Positions 23,331 through 32,641 of a stretch of DNA of 64,000 nt are shown piece by piece. Both the position numbers and the translations under genes were made by a program. Within the stretch, counting starts at the first letter, position 1. Each line of letters opens with the position of its first letter. The notes under the pieces are model-generated. The model saw only the letters and a program-made list of their open reading frames with translations, was not told where the DNA came from and did no database searches. The stretch comes from Laguncularia racemosa (Eukaryota; Streptophyta; Magnoliopsida; Myrtales; Combretaceae), in contig JBBMOL010000022.1 of the NCBI GenBank assembly GCA_037954665.1, positions 5,146,001-5,210,000 on the forward strand, written 5' to 3'.

Positions 23331-25330
23331 GTATGTCCTTAAACACAATAAAGTGTGTAATTTTTTTTCTTAAAATGATTTCTAGACATTAAGAGGGTAG
23401 AAAATACAGGTTCATGAAGAAAATAAGTGAAGAAATTCCATTTTCTATGTGTAAAAATCATTTTCCCACTATTATTTTTATTTTATTATTTTTTAATTCC
23501 CTCCAATTATTGTTAGTTGTTATTTTCGTAACGGAGATTTAACAAACACCATTAGTGGTATGCCCATAGTATAGTCCCATGCACCATCTCTTCCACTAAG
23601 TGCTACTGATTTTCACAATCTTTTTTTTTTTTTAAATTTATCTACTCCACAATTATATTTGATGATTAGCATTATTCAATAAAAGAAAGGAAAATGATAA
23701 GATGCAATGATGGTATATTATCTTGAACTATAGTATATAAGGCCTATTAGCAGTTTTTTTTTTAAATATATAAATATGGAAGCCAAGGAGGTTGTTATTT
23801 TTACTGCTAAGGGGCTTTATGTATTGTAGTTTGGGGTAGTATATCGTGACTGTACTATGTAATCACTTTTAAGTGACTACACCCTAGAATCTTCTTAAAA
23901 GAAATTAACAATAATAGAAAATATGTACACAATAAAAGTAATGTAAGAAAGTTTCAATGAGGAGGAAAAAAACAAAACCAATAGGAGGAATGTGCTATTT
24001 AGATCGATTAGTTGAAGCAAATAGGGATGGGCAAAAAAACGACTAAATTGAAAACATGGTTTTTTTTTTTTTTTTTTGCGATTTGGTTTGGAAATTTTCC
24101 AATTTGAACCAATTAAAAAATTTATGATTGGTTTGGATGAGTGATTAGAATGAAACTATAAAATCAAACCAAATCGTTTTGAAAAAATATAATGATATTA
24201 TACACGTAATTAAAAAAATGCTTTTGTTGTAACATAACCTTTTAAAGAAATTTTAATTTTAATTTATTGAAAAATATAGGCATTTAAATTTTATTATCAT
24301 AATTTAATAAATACATATATAGGTAACTCAAAATTTATACTCTATGCTAGTTTGATGAATAACTTATTTGTATTACACATTTAAAATTTTTTATTTGTTC
24401 AAATATTGACTTTATAAATATATTACATATTATCAATACATTTTATTATTATATGAATTACTCATATGAGATTACATGTAAATATACTTTCTTAGAAAAC
24501 AAAATATGATTTAATTCGTAAGCCAAATTAAAATTTTATGATTTTGAAAAATTTTGAAACCAAACGTAATTTAATTTGAAGTAATAAAAAATCAAATTGC
24601 ATTTTTATGACTTGATTTGGTTAGGTTTGGAGAAAAAATTGAACCATGCCTACCCCCTAATAGCTAATGACAAATAATAGTTAATAAGTATGTGACTTTA
24701 TGTAATGGTAGTTTCTTTTATTCTCAAATACATGTTAATGTCGTTGTTAAAGTCAATAAAAACCATTTCTTCCTACTTCAATCTCTAACAATGGATTCAC
24801 TTTGTCAATAACGTGTTTCCATTCCAAAAAAGATTCATTAAATATTACATACTGTATATTATGTATTTGTACACATTGAATATGTTAGATTTTTATTAGT
24901 ATATACACACTATATATACATAATACGTTATGTGTAATACCCAATAGATCTTTCTTTTGTTTGTTGAGCTTTAGTTAAGCTATCAAAATAGATACAATTA
25001 TGAGATAAGTGATTAGGTATGTATTGCATCAAAAGTTTCCTTCATAGCTATAACAACTTGTTCACTATAATGAATAGGTGGGGGAATGAAATTGCTATTT
25101 CTCCTCTATTCAACTAAATTATTCTATCACAGTGTTTACTTGAAGTGAATGAGTTGTTTGGTAGAGTAAAAAAATCATGCCAAATAACGAATAGCTATTC
25201 CATTTTTTTAATCCTATGAATGGGTATTGCAACCTTATTTATTGATACATTCCTCAACTACCATTCTTCCTTTTCTCTTCTTCTTCACCTTACCACTTAA
25301 CTAGAATCTATCCACACCACCACCGATTAT
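23331..25330. other. AT-rich non-coding stretch with a MITE
   Basis: No gene is seen. It holds the hAT-like MITE at 24016-24660, a T-run at 23621-23631 and several weak AT repeats. Confidence 0.5.
24016..24660. mobile_element. hAT-like MITE
   Basis: The ends are TAGGGATGGGCA and, inverted, TGCCTACCCCCTA, matching the TAGGGGTGGGCA-type termini common to plant hAT non-autonomous elements. The interior is AT-rich with GGTTTGG / CCAAACC inverted motifs near both ends and no coding. A clear 8-base target duplication was not found. Confidence 0.5.
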
Positions 25331-25335
25331 ATAAA

Positions 25336-25620
25336 GATGAATTGTGATGGTGATTGTGTTTTATCAACTAAGGAAGTTTCTTGTGGGTTTATTCGTTAGG
25401 ATTCTAGTAGAGTTCTTTTGTAAGCTACAGTGAAATATCTTAGTTGCTTAGACAATCCCTTAGTAGAAGTGGTTGTGACCAAGGATGGATAGTATTTGGC
25501 CCATATAAGAGGATGGGAGAAAGTTGTTATTGAAATGGACTCTAAAGTAGTTTTCAATTCTTTTTCTAGTTTTAAAGCTTGTCAATGGAAAATAACGAGA
25601 AAGTTGATGATACATGTTAT
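25336..25620 (+). pseudogene. Second RNase H-like domain fragment
   Basis: The plus strand reads YIKMNCDGDCVLSTKE, VSCGFIR-stop-DSSRVLL, a middle block, then HIRGWEKVVIEMDSKVVFNSF. These match the first strands and the E-x-D-S helix of the plant RNase H-like domain (VK-x-NCDG, GG-x-IRDS-x-G, A-x-x-x-G-x-x-x-x-x-x-ED/EMDS). Three in-frame stops; no C-terminal block. The first catalytic Asp is kept. It is a separate copy from 21797-22480, same orientation. Confidence 0.55.
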
Positions 25621-26173
25621 CTTAAAGTCTGTTTTTCTTCATGTATATATATGTATATTTTTGGTTTTTCATGTTACAAATGCTTGTATCAATTGAGTTG
25701 CTACTTAAGCAAAGTAGGCAGTTATAGTGTTAATAGGCCACCATCTAGTTTGGATTTTAACTCCATAGATTTGTACAGGATTGTAATTCCAAATTCCTCT
25801 CATAGGTTGAGGAGGATGTGAATTTGAATAATGATCTTTAAACCCTTATGAAGTTAAATAATATATTAGACATGCATACAAGTCATTGATTAGATGTTAA
25901 GCATAGTAAATAATGTAATAAATATATATTATTGAGTCTTTCTATTTTATGGTAGGAAGAAAGAATGAAACCCCTTAATCTATTTCTAAATAGACTCTTG
26001 AAAAAAAAAAAAAAAGAAAAAATAAACTTACATCAAAATCAATTTAGGTATTTTAAAATGCATTTTCACAATTTCATCTTTTCTTAACTTTAAACAAAAT
26101 TTGTTTGACACTCAATTTAGTACCTTAAAACCTTTATAACGTGTTGATTGTCAACTAACAATGTATTGCTTTC

Positions 26174-27641
26174 TGTTGGTCCCAATTAGATTAATCAAGA
26201 GGGGGGGTGAATTGATTAATTACTTAAAGTTTCACTTTTTCGCAAATCAATCAAAACTCTTGACTAATAAAATCACGTGAATAACAATAATGAAGAACAA
26301 TAATGTGCAGTAAATAAAATGAGTAGAGAAGAATATAATGCTCAGATATTTATAGAGATTCCACCTCGCGCGTCAGTCCTCTCTTCCAACTCTACGCCAG
26401 GGTCCCGATTTTCTATACCAATTATGTTTCACTATATCAAACAAATTGAAGATATACAACATAAACCTCTTCAAGGAAAAGTCTCACTGTTGAGTCTTTT
26501 TAGCTTCTTTACTAAGCTAATCACTCAACTACAGTGATGAAACAACAAACAATTCCTTATTCACGAAAGGAATTTCAACAACAATGAGGAATATCAGATT
26601 TCCTCTATATGATAGTTCACATGTATATGTAAAGATTTTTCGCTTGAAGATGTATGAGCCTTTTCTTCTTGTGTGTCTCTTTTTCTGTTCAACAACATTC
26701 TCTTCTTTTTCATTTGAATTAAACACTCTTTATATGAAGAGAACATAACGGCTACTTTCCACGTGACAATCTTGAATTTATTTTTGAATTTTTAATTCAA
26801 AAATAAGTTGGATTTGTTGGAGAGAATTTGCATTCCGTAATATTGTTGATGAGGATAAGCTTGGATAAATTAGTTTGACCGAGATCTTCTTTAGATATAT
26901 TTCTTGGATCAAGTTTGTTGAAGATATCCCTCACATTGTGGAACCATATCTTCATGTAACAACCATATTTCTTATCCTTATCTTTGTAACTGCTGGATCT
27001 CCCAAAATATAGCACAAATATCTAAATTTAAATTTTAATAAAACTTGTAAATCTTATATGATCTAATTTTATCATAAAATGAAATCTTTGAATAAAATCT
27101 TGTAAAAATTTATGTAAATTAAAAACCCCATGATATAAAATCCAACTTTACTAAAACACATTAAGTATATTATCCAAAAATACTTGACACGTGGAGCTAG
27201 GCCTTGAAATTTATTAAAAACTATCGATATAAAAATTAGAACGTAATCTGGAAAAATTCGTGACAGACATGAAAGGTTCTGAAAGTGCTTCTGAGGCAAA
27301 CCTGTTAATTGTCCTCCTGTTATGAAGGTTCTGAAAGTGCTTCTGAAACAAACCTGTCAACTATTCTCCTAGTGTAAAGGTTCTAAAAGTGCTTCTGAAA
27401 GATTAACACGATAACTACGGATACACTACACAACTTCTGAAACACCTTCTGTCAGAACAAAAATAGTCTATATAACACTTTCGAAGGTTCTGAACAAGCT
27501 TCTGTCTCCTTGCTCAACTTTAGAAAAATTCTGTACTATCTTCTGAAACAACTTCTGACAAGCTCAAACATTCGTTACACATTATTCCTCTTTTGTTAAC
27601 ATCAAAACTAAATTAGAGAACTTAACATTCTCCCCCTAACA
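26174..27641 (-). repeat. 3-prime LTR of copia element F
   Basis: 1468 bases, TGTTAGGGGGAG...CCAACA on the minus strand, near-identical to 39600-41063. The U3 region contains three repeats of GGTTCTGAAAGTGCTTCTGA type (27268-27400). Element A separates it from the polypurine tract. Confidence 0.9.
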
Positions 27642-27646
27642 TTCTC

Positions 27647-28541
27647 TGATACGAACTATGCCAACCCATGACGAAACCCAATACCAATATGTTCGGAATT
27701 CGTTGCCTAAGATGCCCAAACAACTAAAGTGGAAACCGCGACCCGTTGTCTATAAGAGAGACAAGAACCTTGGTATAAAATGAAGACGCCACAATCGGGA
27801 TGAAAGACCGATTGATAAGTCGGGATGAACGCCACGGAAATTAATCCGATAAGTTCGATTTAGTTCTTGAAGAACCAAGAGAGGAGCCTCTCAAAAGTGT
27901 TTAATGTTCAAAGATGTAAATTCTATGTTATGTTTATTCTAAACCCTAGGAGCTTTTATACTAGGGTTACAATTCGTGAAAATACAAGCCCAAAACGACG
28001 TAGCTTAGATAAGTTGCGTAAAAAACACAAGACAGAATAATAAAGGCCGGCGGTGTAGCCATGAAGGCCGGCGGCCTTGAGCCGGCCTTGAAGAGATACA
28101 CGACCGTGTACTTGGCCGTGTACCTTTCTGTACAACTTTGGGCAACATACACGGCCGTGTACACGACCGTGTACTTTGACCGTGTACCTTTCTGTGCATT
28201 TGCTTGACTCCATACACGGCCGTGCCTTTTAGCCGTGTGTCTGGCTGTGTATGATTCTGTGCAATCTTGAGATTCTTACACGGCCGTGCCTTGAAAGTAC
28301 ACGCCCTCTTTAACCCGTGTCCGGTGTGACTTGTATAAGAGCAAGGGTCTTCCCATGGTTGTTCCAATCCGTTCCAACTTCATGATTTCTCCAATCCTTT
28401 CCGGCTTCATGGACATCCTTTATCAACCCGTTAAGTGCTTCCTTGAGTCGTTTCACTCGACTTCTTGTGATCGGTCCAGGCGGCACTTCAAGAAGATCCA
28501 CATTCCTTCTTCCGGCTTGACTCTCATCAAGGATCTCATCA
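27647..28541 (-). repeat. 3-prime LTR of element A
   Basis: 895 bases against 929 for the 5-prime LTR. The difference is mainly one extra GGCCGGCGGC-type unit in the 5-prime copy. It contains repeated palindromic ACACGGCCGTGTA-type motifs (28100-28310). Its first 232 bases on the minus strand are the end of the polyprotein frame. Confidence 0.9.
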
Positions 28542-30922
28542 TTCCCCTCCTCTTGAAAAGGATTTGTCCTCAAATCGTCACCTACATCAAAAGGACTAAG
28601 ATCAGTAACATTAAATGTGGCACTTACTTGATACTCACCAGGCAAATCTATCTTGTATGCATTGTTGTTGATGCGCTCAAAAACTTGAAATGGTCCATTG
28701 CCTCTAGGAAGTAGTTTAGATTGACGCTGCATGGGAAACCGCTCTTTGCGTATGTGAACCCAAACCCAATCTCCAGGTTCAAAAACAGCTTGTTGACGAC
28801 CCTTGTTGGCTTGTTTCACATACTGCTCTGTTCGTCGTTCAATGTTCAGCCTTGCCTTCTCCATTAACTCATCTACCTGCCTTTGGAGTTCCTTCGGAAA
28901 AACATTTTCAAAGTCCTGCACAAGAGACACAACCACACTAGGCAAAAAGTTAGATAGTTCGTTAGTAGTCAAACATGTTTCTTTAAAAACCAGCAACAAC
29001 ATAGGTTGCTTCATTACTAACACTCTCCTCACTACACTCACTCTTGCCACACAACTCTCCTTTTGCAAGGCTGCCCTCTCCTTTTCACTCACCACCAAAG
29101 TTGATTCCCCTTCAACTTGGCCTCTCACACTCTTTCCAGCCTTCCTCTCCTTTTCCTTTTGATCTTGACTTTTATATTCCTTTTTCTTCTCATTGTCTTT
29201 TGCTCTCTCACTCTCACTCTGCTTTTCACTCACCTTGTGTTTTGCAAACGACTGTTGTAGCTGCAACTGATCCTCATGCACTTGTTTAGGTGTTAAAGGT
29301 TTAAGGTTAAAACTTTTCCCTTGGTGAACAAGCGTATACTTGTTAGAAAAACCATCATGAACAACCTTCCTATCAAATTGCCATGGCCCCCCCAACAACA
29401 CATGACATGCTTGCATTGGCACTACATCACATAACACCTCATCCTCATACCTTCTAATGCGAAAACTAATCAAGGCTTGCTTACTCACCTTAGTCTCACC
29501 ACTATCATTTAACCACTGCAATTTATATGGACTAGGGTGTCTAACAGTTTTGAGCCCCAGCATCTCAACAATAAAATTACTCACTACATTGGTGCAACTT
29601 CCTCCATCAATGATCAAGTTGCAAATATGATCTCCTAGATAACATCTAGTATGAAATATATTCTCTCTTTGCACCTCCTCTTCTTCCTTCACCTGCACAT
29701 TCAACGCTCGCTTCACTACTGCCACTAACCTCCCTATGGTAGGCTCCTCATCATCACTAGCATCCTCTAATGGAGGCATATCATCTTCTTCACTATCCCC
29801 CTCAATCTCATACTCACCATCATCACGCAAAATCATCACACGCCTATTTGGACATTGACTAGCAATATGGCCTCTACCTTGGCATTTAAAACGTCTAATG
29901 TCACGATTTCTAGAAGTAGAAGATTCAGGGTTACCTTGGTTACCAGGAGTAGAACTTGCTTGCCTCAGCTCCCCTTTTGGTTTGGTGGGTAAAGGCTTTT
30001 CTTCTTTCTTCCATTGGTTGGTCTTCCAAGTGGATGAACCATTACCCTGTGGAAACCGTGCATTACTACTACCTCTCATCTTGTGCTGGTTCTCAACCTT
30101 TATAGCCATGTGAACCATATCCTCCAATTTTACATAATGCTGCAATTCAACCACATTTTGGATTTCTCTATTCAACCTCGCAAGAAACCTAGCCATTGTA
30201 GCCTCTCTATCCTCCTCTACGTTCGCCCTAATCATAGTGACTTCCATCTCTTTGAAATACTCATCTACACTTCGGCTTCCTTGCCTCAGAGTTTGCAACT
30301 TGTTGTGCAATTCACGATAGTAATACGCAGGCACAAACCGCTTCCTCATCACTCTTTTCATCTCTTCCCAAGACTCAATAGGTGGCTTGCCACTCCTTCT
30401 CCTATTCAACATTAGTTGATCCCACCACACTATAGCATAATCCGAAAACTCAATGGCAGCAAGTTTTACTTTCTTTCTCCCACTATAGTTGTGACAATTA
30501 AACACCATCTCTACCTTCTTCTCCCACTCTAAATACGCCTCGGGATCATTCTTCCCTTGGAAAGGAGGAATCTTCATCTTTATGCTACTCAATTGATCAT
30601 CATCTCTATTCCTATCTCCTCTATCTTCCCAATCCCTAGTTCCTCTATTCCGACCACTATATCCTCTATAACTCCCGACAGAAGGCTCATAAAAATCATC
30701 ATTCAACATTTCATCTCTACCCCTCGGTACTCTCCTAGAACGACTCTCCCTCTTATGCCCTTGGAATACGTTTGTGGATTGTTCTAGTCTTTGCTCTACC
30801 GTCTCATGAATTTGTTCCATTCCTTCTTGGAACATCCTCTTCATTTCTCCCCTCAACGCCTCAATTACTAACCTAGCATCAAACCTTCCCCTCTCCCCTT
30901 CAGGAGAATGTTGTCTCGACAT
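28310..30922 (-). CDS. Gag-protease fused to integrase tail, RT-less polyprotein
   Basis: 870 residues from ATG 30922, uninterrupted. Order: retrotransposon gag domain (about 110-285, with WWDQLML and a TMARFLARLNREI helix); zinc knuckle KCQGRGHIASQC (346-357) whose first Cys is Arg; acidic linker; protease with IIDGGSC (437-443, catalytic Asp 439); Lys/Glu-rich linker; ENVFPKEL (672-679), the usual lead-in to reverse transcriptase; then QRQVDELMEK, normally the RT N-terminus; then ARLNIERRTEQYVKQ and PGDWVWVHIRKERFP (716-730), the integrase tail with a GPF motif; and PGPITRSRVKRLKEAL (815-830) encoded inside the LTR. RT, RNase H and the integrase catalytic core are absent. It could make Gag and protease but needs outside RT and integrase. 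Confidence 0.85.
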   Translation of the reverse strand: MSRQHSPEGERGRFDARLVIEALRGEMKRMFQEGMEQIHETVEQRLEQSTNVFQGHKRESRSRRVPRGRDEMLNDDFYEPSVGSYRGYSGRNRGTRDWEDRGDRNRDDDQLSSIKMKIPPFQGKNDPEAYLEWEKKVEMVFNCHNYSGRKKVKLAAIEFSDYAIVWWDQLMLNRRRSGKPPIESWEEMKRVMRKRFVPAYYYRELHNKLQTLRQGSRSVDEYFKEMEVTMIRANVEEDREATMARFLARLNREIQNVVELQHYVKLEDMVHMAIKVENQHKMRGSSNARFPQGNGSSTWKTNQWKKEEKPLPTKPKGELRQASSTPGNQGNPESSTSRNRDIRRFKCQGRGHIASQCPNRRVMILRDDGEYEIEGDSEEDDMPPLEDASDDEEPTIGRLVAVVKRALNVQVKEEEEVQRENIFHTRCYLGDHICNLIIDGGSCTNVVSNFIVEMLGLKTVRHPSPYKLQWLNDSGETKVSKQALISFRIRRYEDEVLCDVVPMQACHVLLGGPWQFDRKVVHDGFSNKYTLVHQGKSFNLKPLTPKQVHEDQLQLQQSFAKHKVSEKQSESERAKDNEKKKEYKSQDQKEKERKAGKSVRGQVEGESTLVVSEKERAALQKESCVARVSVVRRVLVMKQPMLLLVFKETCLTTNELSNFLPSVVVSLVQDFENVFPKELQRQVDELMEKARLNIERRTEQYVKQANKGRQQAVFEPGDWVWVHIRKERFPMQRQSKLLPRGNGPFQVFERINNNAYKIDLPGEYQVSATFNVTDLSPFDVGDDLRTNPFQEEGNDEILDESQAGRRNVDLLEVPPGPITRSRVKRLKEALNGLIKDVHEAGKDWRNHEVGTDWNNHGKTLALIQVTPDTG

Positions 30923-31411
30923 AGTCCCTGCAGAAAAGATTAGTACTAATACAAATATATATATAATTAAACCTCATGATACACTCCCTTACGTGTTTCG
31001 CTCAAATGATGATATCACACAGTCACTCGTGTATTCTCACAAATAATGATGATATCAACTCGCCAATTTCCTCTTCTCAATTCTCTTGAAACTAACCCGA
31101 ACTACACCAATTTCCTTCCGCAGAATTCAAAACAACTCTAGGGTTCGTAAATTTTCCTCTATTTTTCTATCCGATTTTTTTTTTTGTCTTGGTTGTTGCT
31201 CTTGATCACATTTTTCTTTTCTTTTCTTTTCTCTTCTTTTTTTTTTGTCGTGATTTTTACTCTTTTTTTTTTAACAATCGCCTAGTCGATATTACACTAT
31301 CAAAAGACAATCAATACTACGAAATTGAATACGATAATTGATATGAACGATTGGAGTTAGGGTTTTTGATATTACCTTCCTCAACCGAACTTGATATTTT
31401 GACAAACCTAA

Positions 31412-31423
31412 GCTCTGATACCA
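31412..31423 (-). other. Primer binding site of element A
   Basis: TGGTATCAGAGC on the minus strand, complementary to the 3-prime end of initiator Met tRNA, four bases inside the LTR edge at 31427. Confidence 0.9.
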
Positions 31424-31426
31424 AAC

Positions 31427-32355
31427 TGATACGAACCACGCCAACCCGTGACGAAACCCAATACCAATAAGTTCGGAATTCGTTGCCTAAGACGCCCAAA
31501 CACCTAAAGTGGAAACCGCGACCCGTTGTCTATAAGTGAGACAAGAACCTTGGTATAAAATGAAGACGCCACAATCGGGATGGAAGACCGATTGATAAGT
31601 CGGGATGAATGCCACGGAAATTAATCCGATAAGTTCGATTTAGTTCTTGAAGAACCAAGAGAGGAGCCTCTCAAAAGTGTTTAATGTTCAAAGATGTAAA
31701 TTCTATGTTATGTCTATTTTAAACCCTTGGAGCTTTTATACTAGGGTTACAATTCGTGAAAATACAAGCCCAAAACGACGTAGCTTAGATAAGTTGCGTA
31801 AAAAACACAAGACAGAACAATAAAGGCCGGCGATGTAGCCATGAAGGCCGGTGGCGTTGGATTGAAGGCCGGCGGCCTTGAGCCGGCTTTAAAGAGATAC
31901 ACGGCCGTGTACACGATCGTGTACTTTGGCCTTGTACCTTTCTGTACAACTTCTGGCAACATACACGGCCGTGTACATGACTGTGTACTTTGACCGTGTA
32001 CCTTTCTGTGCATTTGCTTGACTCCATACACGGCCGTGCCTTTTAGCCGTGTGTCTGGCCATGTATGATTCTGTGCAATCTTGAGATTCTTACACGGCCG
32101 TGCCTTGAAAGTACACGCCCTCTTCAACCCGTGTCCGGTGTGACTTGTATAAGAGCAAGGGTCTTCCCATGGTTGTTCCAATCCGTTCCAACTTCATGAT
32201 TGCTCCAATCCTTTCCGGCTTCATGGACATCCTTTATCAACCCGTTAAGTGCTTCCTTGAGTCGTTTCGCTTGACTTCTTGTGATCGGTCCAGGTGGCAC
32301 TTCAAGAGGATCTACATTCCTTCTTTCGGCTTGACTCTCATCAAGGATCTCATCA
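31427..32355 (-). repeat. 5-prime LTR of element A
   Basis: 929 bases matching 27647-28541 almost throughout. It contains a TATA-like CTAGTATAAAAGCTC near 31735 on the minus strand and the CGGCCG palindrome cluster at 31890-32110. Confidence 0.9.
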
Positions 32356-32373
32356 TTCTCCCCCTTTTTGATG
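32356..32373 (-). other. Polypurine tract of copia F
   Basis: AAAAAGGGGGAGAA on the minus strand. Before element A inserted it abutted the 3-prime LTR start (TGTTAGG at 27641). A near-identical tract occurs at 32543-32558, within AATCATTCTCCCCCTTTTTG on the plus strand, consistent with the repeated polypurine tracts of SIRE-type elements. Confidence 0.75.
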
Positions 32374-32641
32374 ATAACAAAACACCATTAGATAAACAAA
32401 ATATAGAAACAACTTTCATGTCAGAAAAGCATCTTAAGCACAATAGAATCATTATAATTTCATTGATCATAAGCACTCATCAGCAATATAGAATCATTCA
32501 TATAGAATCATTATAACCAGTATTGATGATTATAATAGAATCATTCTCCCCCTTTTTGTTAACAGCAAAAAGGATAACTCCCCCTTAATCGATGCATAAA
32601 AGATAAAAGTAGTCTTTTACAACTTGATTCCAAAACAAAAT

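Larger units (their letters stand above)
27647..32355 (-). mobile_element. Non-autonomous Ty3/gypsy element 'A' (gag-protease, no RT)
   Basis: LTRs 27647-28541 and 31427-32355, TGATGAGATCC...GTTCGTATCA on the minus strand, perfect TTCTC duplication (27642-27646 and 32356-32360). Primer site for initiator Met tRNA at 31423-31412. Polypurine tract at 28555-28542 (CAAGAGGAGGGGAA). A single open frame of 870 codons is inside. It lies exactly between the polypurine tract and 3-prime LTR of copia F. The lineage is a plant chromovirus-like Ty3 group judged from gag, protease and integrase-tail motifs; no chromodomain is present. Confidence 0.9.
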
